Source: Rhizobium tibeticum
GTDB lineage: Bacteria; Pseudomonadota; Alphaproteobacteria; Rhizobiales; Rhizobiaceae
DNA: 64,000 nucleotides
Reading direction: 5' to 3'
Assembly: GCF_900110205.1 (NCBI RefSeq)
Contig: NZ_FOCV01000001.1
Location: forward strand, 124,001-188,000
Within the stretch, counting starts at the first letter, position 1, and each line of letters opens with the position of its first letter. A model generated the notes under the pieces. The model had not been told where the DNA came from. It did no database searches and saw only the letters and a program-made list of their open reading frames with translations. Both the position numbers and the translations under genes were made by a program. Below, one piece after another: positions 45,582-57,177 of the stretch.

Positions 45582-46430
45582 TTATGCGAGACGAGGCATC
45601 CACCACTTCGGTGTCGCTTTTTCGCGGTCCAGATAGGCCGTGAGGATCGCCTCGTCGGTCTCTCCGTTCAGCGTGTATTCCTTCGCGTGGATGCCGCCGC
45701 TGATATAGAGGAGGTCCAGGCCGTAATCGAGAGCGCCACGAACATCTGTCGGCATGCCGTCCCCGATTGCAAGGACGCGGCTCGGCGGAAAGTCGCCGTG
45801 GGCCTCGCGGGCGACCGACACGACGGCCTCGTAGATCGGCTTGTGCGGCTTGCCGGCAATGCGCGTCTCACCACCGAGCTGATTGTAGTAGGCCGCCATC
45901 GCGCCGGCGCAAGGGATGATCTTATGGCCGCGCTCGACAACCAGATCGGGGTTGGCGCAGATCATCGGCACGCCACGCGTCTGGAACGCCTTCAGCATCT
46001 CGGTGTAGTCTTCCGGGGTCTCGGTTTCGTCGTCGAAGAAACCGGTGCAGACGACGGAGTCGGCATCCTTGGCGTCGACGCGCTCCACACCGAGCCCTTC
46101 GATAATCGCCAGGTCGCGATCCGGTCCAAGCAAAAATACCTTCTTCGGCCCCTCTGCAATCAGGCCCCGCGTGACGTCGCCCGATGTGACAATACGGTCG
46201 TAGGCGCCATCCTGGATGCCGATCTGGCGAAGCTGAGTCACGACCTGCGAAGCGATGCGCGGCGAATTGGTGATCAGAACGACCGTCAGCCCCTCCCCGC
46301 GCGCTGCCTCCAGCGCTGCAGCCGCCTTCGGGAAAGGATCGACACCGTTGTGCAAGACACCCCAGACATCGCAGAACACCGCATCATACTGGCTGGTGAT
46401 TTCCGCAAAGTTCTCGATCCGCTTGGCCAT
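45582..46430 (-). CDS. HAD-superfamily IIA hydrolase (TIGR01459 type)
   Basis: NagD-like member of the haloacid dehalogenase superfamily. Motif I FCDVWGVLHNG at about residues 19-29, motif II LITNSPR near 54, and motif IV AIGDGMPTDVRGALDYG near 225 are intact. The length is 282 residues, matching the alphaproteobacterial TIGR01459 family, whose substrate is unknown. It is upstream of ribF by 27 bases on the same strand, and the pair recurs in rhizobia as I recall, so a flavin-related phosphatase is conceivable. Confidence 0.88.
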   Translation of the reverse strand: MAKRIENFAEITSQYDAVFCDVWGVLHNGVDPFPKAAAALEAARGEGLTVVLITNSPRIASQVVTQLRQIGIQDGAYDRIVTSGDVTRGLIAEGPKKVFLLGPDRDLAIIEGLGVERVDAKDADSVVCTGFFDDETETPEDYTEMLKAFQTRGVPMICANPDLVVERGHKIIPCAGAMAAYYNQLGGETRIAGKPHKPIYEAVVSVAREAHGDFPPSRVLAIGDGMPTDVRGALDYGLDLLYISGGIHAKEYTLNGETDEAILTAYLDREKATPKWWMPRLA

Positions 46431-46534
46431 TCCGATTTCCCGATCTCGTTTAAGTCACGGGTGACATCGCAAAGGCATGCGGGGATGGCAAGGCATTTTG
46501 CGGTGGCCTGCTGCAAAAAACCGGAAGCCGCCGA

Positions 46535-48016
46535 CTAGAGGACGGCGGCGGCAGCCTTGACCAACAGACCCGCGGCGGTGGAGACACCGAAGACCGTAAG
46601 AATGCCAGCCTTGAAGCGAAAGAGCAGGACGGACGCCAACACGAAGATCCCGAGTGCCGCGATATCGAGCGTCCACCACTGTGGCCAGGCGAAGCTGGCG
46701 ATCGGCAGACCGGTCTTCCCGGAGAGGAGTCCCACGCGCCCAACCTCGGCAAAGAGCACGTGCAGGCCGAACCACAGTGCAAGATTGAGAATGACGCCGA
46801 CGACTGCCGCGGTGATCGCCGAAACGGCGGCCGAGAGGTTCGCGTTGTTGCGCAGCGTCTCGATGTAGGGAGCTCCAGCGAAGATCCAGATGAAGCTCGG
46901 CACAAAGGTCGCCCATGCGGCGAGGAAAGCGCCGAGAACGCCGCCGGCAAGCGGCGCCATCAGGACGGGGTTGCGATAGCCGGCGAGAAAACCGACAAAA
47001 CAGAGGACAAGGACCAATGGCCCGGGCGTCGTTTCGGCAAGTGCCAGCCCGTCGAGCATCTCGCCGGGCTGGAGCCAGGCGTAGTGCCCGACGGCGATCT
47101 GAGCGACGTAGGAAAGGACGGCGTAGGCGCCTTCGAAGGTAATGACGGCCATCTTGGAGAAGAAGATGAAGACCGCACCGAAAACATTGGTTTCGCCGCT
47201 CAACGTTTCAGCGATCAGGTCCGGCTTCGCGTCAAGGCCACGAATGAAAAGAAGCGGCGACTGCCAGACGAGGATCCAGAACACGAGCACCACAAGCGGC
47301 CTTGCGATCGCATGCGTCGTGACCGCAGGAACAAGCCGGGGCGGAGAGGTTTGCGGCACGGATGGAGCTTCCAATCGTCGTTGGCGATACTTCATCCATA
47401 GCAGCCCGGCTGCTCCGGCCAGAATGACAACCAGAGGAAACGGTAGGTTCAGTAGGAAGAGCGCCAGAAACGACGCGCCGGCCACGCAGTAGTGAAAGCG
47501 CCCCTTGAGCGCTCGGCGCCCTACCCTAAGAAGTGCCTCGACGATGATGGCCAGAACCGCAGCCTTCACCCCAAAGAAAAGGGCGGGAAGCCACGCCGCC
47601 TCCTGAAAGACGGCGTAGAGGCTCGACAGTATCAGGATGACGAGGAAGCCCGGCAAAATGAACAGGAGACCAGCAATAAAGCCGCCGCGTACGCCATGCA
47701 TGAGCCAGCCGATATAGGTTGCCAATTGCTGGGCCTCCGGGCCCGGCAGCAACATGCAGAAATTCAGCGCGTGCAGGAAGCGGTCCTCGGAAATCCAGCG
47801 CTTCTCATCGACAATGGTCTTATGCATGAGGGCGATCTGACCGGCCGGCCCGCCGAAGCTCAGACAGCCGATACGCGCCCAGACGCCAACCGCCTCTCGC
47901 AGCGTCGGTGTCGCCACGATGTCGCCTGCCGCGATCGCCTTGTCCACGGTTGCTGCCCCTCCCGCTCCAAGCGGCTCGATACCATCTGCGTGCATGCGCG
48001 GCAATCCTGCCGCCAT
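46535..48016 (-). CDS. chrA: Chromate transporter, long-chain CHR family
   Basis: Two homologous CHR domains, each with five to six membrane helices. The first has the signature FGGPAGQIALMHKTIVDEKRW near residue 55 and PGPEAQQLATYIGW near 90; the second has ITFEGAYAVLSYVAQ and ETTPGPLVLVLCFVGF. Full-length ChrA proteins export chromate in exchange for protons; members may also export sulfate. The length is 493 residues; Met9 at 47992 is an alternative start. No chrB or other metal genes lie nearby. Stop is about 100 bases from the HAD start. Confidence 0.9.
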   Translation of the reverse strand: MAAGLPRMHADGIEPLGAGGAATVDKAIAAGDIVATPTLREAVGVWARIGCLSFGGPAGQIALMHKTIVDEKRWISEDRFLHALNFCMLLPGPEAQQLATYIGWLMHGVRGGFIAGLLFILPGFLVILILSSLYAVFQEAAWLPALFFGVKAAVLAIIVEALLRVGRRALKGRFHYCVAGASFLALFLLNLPFPLVVILAGAAGLLWMKYRQRRLEAPSVPQTSPPRLVPAVTTHAIARPLVVLVFWILVWQSPLLFIRGLDAKPDLIAETLSGETNVFGAVFIFFSKMAVITFEGAYAVLSYVAQIAVGHYAWLQPGEMLDGLALAETTPGPLVLVLCFVGFLAGYRNPVLMAPLAGGVLGAFLAAWATFVPSFIWIFAGAPYIETLRNNANLSAAVSAITAAVVGVILNLALWFGLHVLFAEVGRVGLLSGKTGLPIASFAWPQWWTLDIAALGIFVLASVLLFRFKAGILTVFGVSTAAGLLVKAAAAVL

Positions 48017-48171
48017 CAGCCAGCGAGGCGCGGAAAGCGTTCAAAGAATACACGGCTTTCCAGCGCCAGGACGTTCGGAAACCTCGGCGACAGCGCAGCC
48101 CGTCTTACTTCCAACAAGGATATGCCGTTAAGGCTGTCGCGAAGTCCGGCGAAGAAAAATTGCGGCCGTTC

Positions 48172-48200
48172 TTGACTCCCCGCCGGGCCACTCCTAAATG
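48172..48200 (+). promoter_or_regulatory. Housekeeping promoter of groESL
   Basis: TTGACT (48172-48177) and TAAATG (48195-48200) are separated by 17 bases and lie just upstream of the CIRCE element, 95 bases before groES. This is the expected vegetative promoter under HrcA control. A separate heat-shock sigma-32 promoter was not identified. Confidence 0.65.
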
Positions 48201-48208
48201 CTGCCTCG

Positions 48209-48235
48209 CTAGCACTCACCAAGGACGAGTGCTAA
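48209..48235 (+). promoter_or_regulatory. CIRCE operator (HrcA binding site)
   Basis: The inverted repeat CTAGCACTC, nine bases, GAGTGCTAA matches the CIRCE consensus TTAGCACTC-N9-GAGTGCTAA with one mismatch in the first base. It lies nine bases past the -10 and 59 bases before groES. HrcA repression of groESL is well established for this element. Confidence 0.92.
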
Positions 48236-48294
48236 CACCCATCCGTGCGGGCCGCTCCCGGCCTGCGAGTGTCATTTGATCGAGGGATTAGACA

Positions 48295-48591
48295 ATGGCA
48301 AGCACCAACTTCCGCCCCCTTCACGATCGCGTCGTTGTTCGCCGCGTTGAGTCCGAAGAAAAGACCAAGGGCGGCATCATCATTCCCGACACCGCCAAGG
48401 AAAAGCCGCAGGAAGGCGAAATCGTCGCCGTCGGCAACGGCGCTCGTGACGAGTCCGGCAAGGTCGTCGCTCTCGACGTCAAGGCTGGCGACCGCGTCCT
48501 GTTCGGCAAGTGGTCCGGCACCGAAGTCAAGATCAACGGCGAAGACCTTCTGATCATGAAGGAAGCCGACATCATGGGCATCATCGGCTGA
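48295..48591 (+). CDS. groES: Co-chaperonin GroES (Cpn10)
   Basis: Heptameric lid of the GroEL folding chamber. [38 protein letters not shown] is the family N-terminus, the mobile loop (about residues 20-34) is present, and [12 protein letters not shown] ends the protein. The length is 98 residues, slightly longer than in E. coli as usual for rhizobia. Start ATG at 48295, preceded by a GAGGGATT ribosome binding site. It is co-transcribed with groEL under CIRCE control. Confidence 0.97.
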   Translation: MASTNFRPLHDRVVVRRVESEEKTKGGIIIPDTAKEKPQEGEIVAVGNGARDESGKVVALDVKAGDRVLFGKWSGTEVKINGEDLLIMKEADIMGIIG

Positions 48592-48630
48592 TCAGCCGGT
48601 TCCCTTTCCGATTTTAGCCACGGGCCCTAA

Positions 48631-50304
<1,674 letters not shown>

Positions 50305-50350
50305 TAGGCGAAAGCCTTCACTAGTCCACTTCCGGTATCCCGGAATAGGA

Positions 50351-50377
50351 AGGGCGGTCTTCGGACCGCCCTTTTTT
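50351..50377 (+). terminator. Terminator after groEL
   Basis: A 9-bp perfect stem (AGGGCGGTC at 50351-50359 with 50364-50372) with a TTCG tetraloop is followed by a run of T. It lies about 46 bases after the groEL stop, a textbook factor-independent terminator. Confidence 0.92.
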
Positions 50378-50381
50378 GTCT

Positions 50382-50922
50382 CTCGCGACTGATTCGCCAG
50401 ACATCGCCTTCGAGCTTTTTTCAATCGGCAGCTGAAACGTTTAATCAGCGTTGTGAGCACTCCTCGCGTTGAGCGAAGCTTTCGCAAAACTTGTGAAGTT
50501 GTATTTTTTCGTTCACAGGCGGATTTCTCTCGCAGTGCAATTTTGTGCACATCTGGTCGCAACGAACCGCGCTGAAACCGCTTCCACTTCAAGATTTAGC
50601 GCATTTTCGCCATTTCGTGTCATCAACCAGAGCCTCAAGATGGATTTTCCACTCACAGTAGAGGTCTGCGGCACGCAAGAAGCCGATTGCCGTTTCATAA
50701 AAATCCCTATAAATCCGCGCTGCATTCGGCGCGCGTTCATCAGCCGACGGTCGCGGTTCATATCGATCCTGACCACGAGAGCGCGAGACCGGGTTCGGGA
50801 AAGCCCCTCCCGAAATAGATCATAAGTTGTGTAATGTGCCTAGAAATTGGACGCGGTTCCGCTAGAGGACCAGCAATCCAAACCCCATTTCTCGGTCGCC
50901 CGAGCATGATGCGCGGCGCAGT
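50382..50922. other. AT-richer gap of about 540 bases after groEL
   Basis: The region is clearly richer in A and T than its surroundings. The frame 50469-50825 (118 codons, TTG start) has no ribosome binding site and no recognisable domain. Upstream control elements of the following small PAS-like gene must lie here. No known RNA motif was identified, but a small RNA or a decayed gene is possible. Confidence 0.4.
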
Positions 50923-51432
50923 GTGAACCTGCTCATTTTTGCCGGACGTGCAGCGGGGGAAGCTGCACCTAAGCTGGGGAAAAATTTGTTCAAAATCGCG
51001 AAAACCAACCCCGCCGCACCGCTGATGCCGGGCTCATTGGATGTCAGCAACCATGATCCTGAAATGCTGGCGCAGTTTTCCATTTCGGAAACCTGGGTCG
51101 GCGATTTTTGCAGCGGCGTGATCCGCCTCAAGGAATGGAGCGCCATGCTGCACGGGCTGCCGGCCCGCGAATGCGGCCTTCTCAGCCTCATGCGCTGCTA
51201 CGATCCGAAGGATCACGACCACATCCTGGAACTCTTCGAGCAGGCAGCGACGCTCTCTTCATCCTTCTGCTTCTCGACCACGATCATGATGCCGAACGGC
51301 TTCCGTCAGCCATTGTTCTGCATGGGAGAATCAAACGGTCAGGAGGATGCCTATAACGGCAGCATGCTTGGGGTCTTCGTCTTTCCTCGTTTCAAGACGA
51401 ATGCCGGCAGCGAATTTGCGCGGCGCCAGTAA
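50923..51432 (+). CDS. Small PAS-like protein of unknown function
   Basis: Residues about 45-140 resemble a PAS_3-type fold (SETWVGDFCSGVIRLKEWSAMLHGL, then SLMRCYDPKDHDHILELFEQA and FSTTIMMPNGFRQPLFCMG). No output domain follows; the C-terminus is a short basic tail. The start is uncertain: the GTG at 50923 gives 169 residues with a basic N-terminus and no good ribosome binding site, while an ATG at 51025 would give 135. It stands alone downstream of groEL and converges on a GST gene, with a terminator hairpin following. I infer a single-domain sensor or adaptor, with low certainty. Confidence 0.6.
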   Translation: MNLLIFAGRAAGEAAPKLGKNLFKIAKTNPAAPLMPGSLDVSNHDPEMLAQFSISETWVGDFCSGVIRLKEWSAMLHGLPARECGLLSLMRCYDPKDHDHILELFEQAATLSSSFCFSTTIMMPNGFRQPLFCMGESNGQEDAYNGSMLGVFVFPRFKTNAGSEFARRQ

Positions 51433-51455
51433 AGGCTCCGCTCTTAACCAATAAG

Positions 51456-51480
51456 GCCGGCCTCTTAGGACCGGCTTTCT
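51456..51480 (+). terminator. Terminator after the PAS-like gene
   Basis: GCCGG (51456-51460) pairs with CCGGC (51471-51475), extended by CCT/AGG with one bulged base, and is followed by TTTCTTC. It lies 23 bases after the stop codon and before the convergent GST gene. Confidence 0.6.
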
Positions 51481-51498
51481 TCATTGGCCTCCTCGGTA

Positions 51499-52209
51499 TC
51501 ACGCGGGGCGCTGAGGGATATTCAATCCTTTTTCGGATGCCGGCCGGGCGATGCAACGCTCGAGCCAGGCCATCACCGCGGGGAAGCTTTTATAGTCCAG
51601 CACGTCGCGGCCGCCATAGAATACGTCGGCGCCGCGCAGCCACGGGAAGGTGGCGATATCGGCGATCGTGTAAAGGTCGCCCATGATCCACTGGCGATCC
51701 TGCAGCCGCCCTTCCAGCACACTGAGCAGCCGCTTGGATTCGTCGCGATAGCGCTCCATCGGGTAGGAGTTGTTGGCGACCTTGTCGGCTGCGAATTTGT
51801 AGAAATGCCCGAACTGCCCGAACATCGGTCCGACACCGGCCATCTGGAAGAAGACCCACTGGATCGTCTCGTAGCGCCCTGCCGCGTCGGTCGGAATGAG
51901 CTTGCCCGTCTTCTCCGCGAGGTAGAGCAGGATTGCGCCGGATTCAAAAATACCGATCGGCTTTCCATCCGGGCCATTGGGATCGATGATCGCCGGAATG
52001 CGGCCGTTCGGGTTGAGCGACACGAATTCCCGAGATTTCTGGTCATTTGTGCTGAACGAGATGGGGTGCGGCTCGTAGGCCAAGCCGAGTTCTTCAAGCG
52101 CGATCGATATCTTCACTCCGTTCGGCGTCGGTAACGAGTAAAGCTGGATAATGTTCGGGTTCGCTGCCGGCCAGCGCGTCGTGATCGGAAATGCGGAAAG
52201 ATCTGCCAT
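51499..52209 (-). CDS. Glutathione S-transferase family protein (YghU/YfcG-like)
   Basis: N-terminal thioredoxin fold with YSLPTPNGVKISIALEELGLAYE, in which Thr-Pro-Asn matches the active site of the Nu-class (disulfide-bond oxidoreductase) GSTs; GRIPAIIDPNGPDG and FESGAILLYLAEK bind glutathione. The C-terminal helical domain includes IADIATFPWLRG. The start at 52209 has GGAG about eight bases upstream; frames back to 52263 add unconserved residues. The length is 236 residues. The gene is divergent from DoxX. It may reduce disulfides or peroxides; substrate unknown. Confidence 0.9.
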   Translation of the reverse strand: MADLSAFPITTRWPAANPNIIQLYSLPTPNGVKISIALEELGLAYEPHPISFSTNDQKSREFVSLNPNGRIPAIIDPNGPDGKPIGIFESGAILLYLAEKTGKLIPTDAAGRYETIQWVFFQMAGVGPMFGQFGHFYKFAADKVANNSYPMERYRDESKRLLSVLEGRLQDRQWIMGDLYTIADIATFPWLRGADVFYGGRDVLDYKSFPAVMAWLERCIARPASEKGLNIPQRPA

Positions 52210-52425
52210 AGGGGTCTCCATCTTGGGCGGGCCAACATAAGAGAGGGGCGTCGCCGATGGCAAGCCGACTTCGCCAGAGATCCGTCGTTCAATATTAGCG
52301 AACGAAGCGTCCCCTCCCGTCTATCTTTCCACAACGGAAAAAAAAGGCGACAAAGCGGCAACGAGGTAGAAACCGTGCCGGGGGCACAAAGACCTCAATT
52401 GCCATTCAAACGGAGACAATGTCCC

Positions 52426-52848
52426 ATGTCGAATACCAACAACGCCATCATTCTTGTTGCTCGCGTCCTCCTCTCCTTCATGTTCATCCTTGCCGGCTTC
52501 GGCAAGCTCGCCGACGCCGCCGGCACCGCTGGCATGATCGCCGGTGCTGGTCTTCCGGCGTCCACCGCCCTCGCCTATTTCGCAGGCGCCTTCGAACTCG
52601 TGGCTGGCCTTGCCGTTCTCGTCGGCTTCCAGACGAAGATCGTCGGCTGGCTGCTGGCTGGCTTTTGTGTCTTTACGGCCATCCTCTTCCACCTTCCGTA
52701 CGCCAGCGGCACCGAACTGGTTAACATTTTGAACCAGATCATGGTCATGAAGAACGTCACGCTGGCTGGCGCCTACATCTTCCTTGCCACTTTCGGCCCG
52801 GGCGTCTACTCGCTCGACGCGCGCCGCGGCGCCTACGCAGCGGCCTAA
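52426..52848 (+). CDS. DoxX family membrane protein
   Basis: Four membrane helices are visible: AIILVARVLLSFMFILAGFGKL, ALAYFAGAFELVAGLAVLVGF, KIVGWLLAGFCVFTAILFHL and NVTLAGAYIFLATFGP. The pattern is DoxX/SURF4-like, a family often near redox genes; function mostly unknown. The start at 52426 has GGAG about ten bases upstream; the frame from 52375 adds a non-conserved Pro/Arg stretch. The length is 140 residues. It is divergent from the GST gene and followed by a terminator shared with hisG. Confidence 0.85.
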   Translation: MSNTNNAIILVARVLLSFMFILAGFGKLADAAGTAGMIAGAGLPASTALAYFAGAFELVAGLAVLVGFQTKIVGWLLAGFCVFTAILFHLPYASGTELVNILNQIMVMKNVTLAGAYIFLATFGPGVYSLDARRGAYAAA

Positions 52849-52869
52849 GCGATCAAGCATCCTCCCAAG

Positions 52870-52913
52870 CACGAAAAGCCCGCCGTCATCATGAACGGCG
52901 GGTTTTTCGTGCG
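52870..52913. terminator. Bidirectional terminator between DoxX and hisG
   Basis: An 18-bp stem with a single mismatch (52870-52887 with 52896-52913) has an 8-base loop, and each strand offers a T-rich segment inside the stem (GGGTTTTTCG and, on the other strand, GGGCTTTTCG). It lies between the convergent DoxX and hisG genes and can terminate both. Confidence 0.85.
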
Positions 52914-52929
52914 TTGATTTTAGCGATGG

Positions 52930-53625
52930 TCAGAGCGCCGAACGAACGGCGTCTACCAGTCGCTGGACTGTGGGGTCGTTAACGTGGTTTTCCTTGCGCG
53001 CCCTGACGAAGCAAGCCTCGGAGCGAAGAATGACACCATCGGACAGGATCTTCAGGTTGTTTGCACGAAGGGTCGAGCCGGTGGAGGTGATATCGACGAT
53101 GATGTCGGCCGAGCCTGAGGCCGGCGCCCCTTCCGTTGCCCCAAGGCTTTCGACGATGCGGTAGAGCTGGATGCCATGCTGGCTGGAGAAGAACTGCTGC
53201 GTCAGCCGCCAGTATTTCGTGGCGATCGCCAGGCGCCGGCCGTGGCGGGCGCGAAAGTCGGACGCGACATCGCCAAGATCGGCCATGGTGTCGACATCGA
53301 GCCAGATTTCAGGAACGGCAACCACGACATTGGCATGGCCGAAGCCGAGGCGCGCGCAGAATTCGACACGCTTGTCCGCATCCGCCAGGCCCTCGCGGAC
53401 AAGGTCCTCGCCGGTGACGCCAAAATCGACCGTGCCGTTGCCAAGCTCGCGGGAAATCTCGGAAGCGGAGAGGAAGGCGACTTCGACGTCGTCCCAGCCT
53501 TCGACCCGTCCGCGATAGGAGCGGTCGTTGCCAACGGCGGTGATCCTGATGCCGGCGCGTTCAAAGATCGCCGAGGCATCGTCTTTCATGCGGCCCTTGG
53601 AGGGCAGTGCAATGGTAAGCGTCAT
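52930..53625 (-). CDS. hisG: ATP phosphoribosyltransferase, short form
   Basis: First enzyme of histidine synthesis: condenses ATP and PRPP. Short form of 231 residues, so it needs HisZ for activity and feedback control. [23 protein letters not shown] is the N-terminus; the PRPP-binding signature is [20 protein letters not shown] near residue 175. It shares one base with the hisZ stop (TGATG). The operon hisS-hisZ-hisG ends here, at the bidirectional terminator. Confidence 0.95.
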   Translation of the reverse strand: MTLTIALPSKGRMKDDASAIFERAGIRITAVGNDRSYRGRVEGWDDVEVAFLSASEISRELGNGTVDFGVTGEDLVREGLADADKRVEFCARLGFGHANVVVAVPEIWLDVDTMADLGDVASDFRARHGRRLAIATKYWRLTQQFFSSQHGIQLYRIVESLGATEGAPASGSADIIVDITSTGSTLRANNLKILSDGVILRSEACFVRARKENHVNDPTVQRLVDAVRSAL

Positions 53626-54743
53626 CAGGAAGCCCTCTCAGCTTCGATGCGATCCAGCCATAGCGAGAAACCGACTGCCGGAATGCGGTCCTTGGCGCCA
53701 AGGAAGGTCATCAACCGATCGAAACGGCCGCCACCGGCCAGAACGGGCGACATGCCGCGGACGCCGATCTCGAAAACCAGACCGGTGTAGTAATCCAGCG
53801 GACGTCCGAAGGCTGCGCGGTAGTCGATCAGCGAGAGATCGACGCCGGCATTCGCCAGAGCGGCGACGCGACCGTCGAAACGCGCAAGCGCGTTGCCGAG
53901 CTTGAGGCCCGCGGCATCGGCAAAGCCGGCCAGCGCCGCCGAAGCATTGATCAGCGGCACATTCAGCGACAGGAATTCCTCCAGTACGCGGAAGGCTGCA
54001 TCATCGAGGCGCGTTTCGGAGAGGATGAGCTTCTCTTTCAAGCGACGCGCGATTTCCAGCGGCGAGCGGCTTGCATTCGTCGAATAGCCCGTCACCTGCA
54101 TCGTCGCGTCAATGTGAGCGACCAGCGCGGCTTCGTCGTCGGCGGCAATCAGATGCGCGATCTCGTCACTCAGTCCGGTGACGAACTGAGGGCTGACAAG
54201 GCTCGCCAGCAGCGCCTCGAGCTGGCTCATGTTGCCGAAGGCGTGGATGAGCCGCTTCTGCCAGCCAAGCGGTAGGCCAAGCGCCTGCACGACCGCTTCG
54301 AAGACCGCCTGGTCACCGAGCGTGACTGAAAGGTGCTTGCCGGGAACGACACACTCCAGCACACCGATTGCATCGCCGATCGCACGCGCATCGGCAGCGG
54401 CAATGTTGATATCGCCGAGATCCTCGATCCCGGCCTGATAGAACTCGCTTCCGCCTTCGCGCCGCTGGCGGAAGACCTCGCCGAGATAGGAATAGCGTTT
54501 CGGTGTGCCGGTCGCGCTCTCGATGTGCCGCAGACAGACCGGGATCGTGAACTCGGGACGCAGGCAGAGGCTGGCGCCCGTCTCGCTCTCGGTCATGAAG
54601 ATCCGCCGGCGAAGATCCTCACCGGCGATATCGAGAAACGGTTCGGCCGGCTGGATGACGGGCGTATCGACCCGCTCCGTCTTTCGCGCCGCAAACTCTG
54701 ACAGAAGTTCGCCGGAGAATTCCGGCAGGTTGATCAGGGCCAT
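53625..54743 (-). CDS. hisZ: ATP phosphoribosyltransferase regulatory subunit
   Basis: HisZ is a paralogue of histidyl-tRNA synthetase without aminoacylation activity; it forms a hetero-octamer with the short HisG. The class II synthetase-like core is seen in [33 protein letters not shown] and [12 protein letters not shown] (motif 2). The length is 372 residues. It starts one base after the hisS stop region and overlaps hisG by one base. The neighbours fix the assignment over a second HisS. Confidence 0.93.
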   Translation of the reverse strand: MALINLPEFSGELLSEFAARKTERVDTPVIQPAEPFLDIAGEDLRRRIFMTESETGASLCLRPEFTIPVCLRHIESATGTPKRYSYLGEVFRQRREGGSEFYQAGIEDLGDINIAAADARAIGDAIGVLECVVPGKHLSVTLGDQAVFEAVVQALGLPLGWQKRLIHAFGNMSQLEALLASLVSPQFVTGLSDEIAHLIAADDEAALVAHIDATMQVTGYSTNASRSPLEIARRLKEKLILSETRLDDAAFRVLEEFLSLNVPLINASAALAGFADAAGLKLGNALARFDGRVAALANAGVDLSLIDYRAAFGRPLDYYTGLVFEIGVRGMSPVLAGGGRFDRLMTFLGAKDRIPAVGFSLWLDRIEAERAS

Positions 54744-54744
54744 C

Positions 54745-56280
54745 TCAGCCCGCCCTTTTCCGGTCTTCGGCCTGCGCCGCCAGAATTTCCTTCACCTTCG
54801 CGACGAGGTCGCTTTCCGCAACGGTCTCCTGGGCGACGCGTGCCTCGCGCCAGCTGGCGTTGTCCTCGATCTCGCCCGACAGGCGCTTGCCCTCGATCAG
54901 GTCCTTGATCTGCACGACGCCCTCGGCGCGCTCGTCGCCGCCCTGGATGATGGCAACGGGGCAGCCGCGGCGATCGGCATATTTCAGCTGATTGCCGAAC
55001 TTCTTCCAGTTGCCCTGATACATTTCGGCGCGGATGCCGGCCTTGCGTAGTTCCTGTGTCATGCGCTGGTAGCGGCCCATGGAAACGACGTCGCCATCCA
55101 TGACCGTGACCAGAACAGGCTCGATGGTATCGGCCTGGCCGAGCTTGCCAAGGTTCTTCAGCGCCGTCATCAGGCGCGAGACGCCGATCGAGAAGCCGGT
55201 GGCCGGAACCGGCTGGCCCATGAAGCGGGAGACGAGACCATCATAGCGCCCGCCGCCACCGACGGAGCCGAAGACGACCTTTTCGCCCTTCTCATTGGTA
55301 ACGTCGAACAGAAGTTCGGCTTCATAGACCGGACCAGTGTAGTATTCGAGGCCGCGGACGACCGATGGGTCGATCTTGATGCGATCGGACTGATAGCCCG
55401 CCGCAGTAACGAGCCCGTGAATCATATCGAGTTCCGAGAAGCCTTCCTTCGCGGAGAAGCTTCTTTCGGTAAGCTCATTCAATTTCGCAACTTGTTCTGC
55501 CGAACGATTACCAACAGCCACGTATGGCTGCTTTTCAACAACCGACATGACAAACTCAATGTTTGTGGCGTCTAGTCCAACGCCCTTGGTGAAGTCGCCG
55601 CTATCATCTTTACGGCCAGGGCCGAGAAGCAACCGCACACCTTCCGGCCCGAACTTGTCGAGCTTGTCGATGGCGCGCAGCACGTTGAGACGCTGGCCTG
55701 CCTTGTCGTCGCCGCCGAGGCCGATCGCTTCCAGCACGCCGTCGAGAACCTTGCGGTTGTTGACGCGGATGACGTAGTCGCCGCGCTTGATGCCGAGGGC
55801 TTCCAGCGTATCGGCCATCATCATGCACATTTCCGCGTCGGCCTGCACGCCGGGCGCGCCGACGGTATCGGCGTCGAACTGCATGAACTGGCGGAAGCGG
55901 CCCGGGCCTGGTTTTTCGTTGCGGAAGACATAGCCAGCGCGATAGGTGCGGTATGGAAGCTGGATCTCGTTGAAGTTTTCGGCGACGTGACGGGCGAGCG
56001 GCGCCGTCAGGTCGTAACGCAACGACATCCACTGCTCGTCGTCGTCCTGCAGCGAGAAAACACCTTCGTTCGGCCGGTCGGCATCCGGCAGGAACTTGCC
56101 AAGTGCATCGGTGTATTCGAACAGGGGCGTTTCGACAGGATCGAAACCATAATGCTCATAGACTTCCCGGATCTTCGCGGTCATCTCGTTGACGGCGCGA
56201 ATATCGTTTGCCGAACGATCGACGAAGCCGCGGGGAAGTCTGGCCTTGAGCTTTTGTGGTTTCTTCTGCTTGTCGTTCAT
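54745..56280 (-). CDS. hisS: Histidyl-tRNA synthetase
   Basis: Class II synthetase that charges tRNA-His. Motif 2 lies in [32 protein letters not shown], the histidine-binding segments in [16 protein letters not shown] and [13 protein letters not shown], and the C-terminal anticodon-binding domain ends in QEEDRKRAG-like text. The start at 56280 is the Met of [19 protein letters not shown]; the frame back to 56475 adds a region that is poorly conserved and lies in the intergenic space. The length is 511 residues. It is the first gene of the hisS-hisZ-hisG operon. Confidence 0.95.
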   Translation of the reverse strand: MNDKQKKPQKLKARLPRGFVDRSANDIRAVNEMTAKIREVYEHYGFDPVETPLFEYTDALGKFLPDADRPNEGVFSLQDDDEQWMSLRYDLTAPLARHVAENFNEIQLPYRTYRAGYVFRNEKPGPGRFRQFMQFDADTVGAPGVQADAEMCMMMADTLEALGIKRGDYVIRVNNRKVLDGVLEAIGLGGDDKAGQRLNVLRAIDKLDKFGPEGVRLLLGPGRKDDSGDFTKGVGLDATNIEFVMSVVEKQPYVAVGNRSAEQVAKLNELTERSFSAKEGFSELDMIHGLVTAAGYQSDRIKIDPSVVRGLEYYTGPVYEAELLFDVTNEKGEKVVFGSVGGGGRYDGLVSRFMGQPVPATGFSIGVSRLMTALKNLGKLGQADTIEPVLVTVMDGDVVSMGRYQRMTQELRKAGIRAEMYQGNWKKFGNQLKYADRRGCPVAIIQGGDERAEGVVQIKDLIEGKRLSGEIEDNASWREARVAQETVAESDLVAKVKEILAAQAEDRKRAG

Positions 56281-56418
56281 TTCCAACGTCTTCCGCTCAC
56301 TGTGACAGTGGCGGTTTCCTAGCGGATTGGACCCGGTGCGGCAAGGGCGAAGGCCCTTGATCCGGAACACAGAATCGATTGAACGAGAGAGAATGGATCG
56401 AATGGCAGGAGCTCTATC

Positions 56419-57177
56419 ATGATCGCCGAGGCGCTTCTTTATGCTGCGACCGTTCCGATGACATTGAAGGAGCATCGCCGGTTCATCCGATACTCCGTTG
56501 ATCTATGGTCCCGCGCCGGCCGCTGCAGCCGGCAATGGGCGGAGCACGAGGAGCGGAGCCGAAACGCCGTAACGAGCGCCATGGCGGGCCTGCGGCAGAA
56601 AAGGACCGCGGTCGTCCTGGGGTCAGGCCTGCTGCGCGACGTCCCGATTGAGGAACTGTCCGAGAACTTCGACACCGTTGTGCTCGTCGACCTCGTGCAT
56701 CTTGCCTCGGTGCGCCTGTGGCTCCGGCTTAAAGGCTACAGCAATGTTCGGCTGATCGAGCGCGATCTCTCGGGCTATGACGAGCTCGCCGTGGGTAGGC
56801 AGCCGGAGCCGCTCGCGTTTCTCAGAACAGTTCCGTATCTCGACTTCGTCGTCTCGGCCAACCTCCTCTCCCAGATCGGTCGCGGCGCAAAACGCCGCTA
56901 CGAGGCGGAAGAGAATGGCGCCATGCCCGCCGATACCGTCACGCAACTGATCGAGGCGCACCGGTCGGCGTTGGAGGCAGCGCCGTGCAGAACTTGCCTG
57001 ATTACCGATATCTCCTATGCCGTCATCGACCGCAATGGGAAGGTTCACGAGGAGCCTGACTTGCTGCACGGCGTGTCGCTGTCATCGGTTCAAGCCAACT
57101 GGAAATGGCCCGTGGCGCCGCTCGGAGAAGAGAGCGCGGACTACCGGATCGTCCACGAGGTCGTTGCCGCTTATTGA
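56419..57177 (+). CDS. Unrecognised protein with a Rossmann (methyltransferase-like) core
   Basis: I do not recognise the family. Residues 1-60 are helical and basic. Residues about 62-125 look like the first half of a Rossmann fold: [18 protein letters not shown] (Gly-x-Gly loop), [15 protein letters not shown] (Asp after the second strand) and [29 protein letters not shown] follows, resembling motif 4 of SAM-dependent methyltransferases, and [12 protein letters not shown] later. Such a pattern suggests a methyltransferase or a related binding protein. The length is 252 residues. The gene is divergent from hisS by 138 bases and next to the end of a TRAP operon. Confidence 0.6.
   Translation: MIAEALLYAATVPMTLKEHRRFIRYSVDLWSRAGRCSRQWAEHEERSRNAVTSAMAGLRQKRTAVVLGSGLLRDVPIEELSENFDTVVLVDLVHLASVRLWLRLKGYSNVRLIERDLSGYDELAVGRQPEPLAFLRTVPYLDFVVSANLLSQIGRGAKRRYEAEENGAMPADTVTQLIEAHRSALEAAPCRTCLITDISYAVIDRNGKVHEEPDLLHGVSLSSVQANWKWPVAPLGEESADYRIVHEVVAAY

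Noticed and set aside
50469..50825. 118-codon frame with TTG start after groEL
   Set aside because: No ribosome binding site, AT-rich codon use unlike its neighbours and no recognisable domain; left as part of the described gap.
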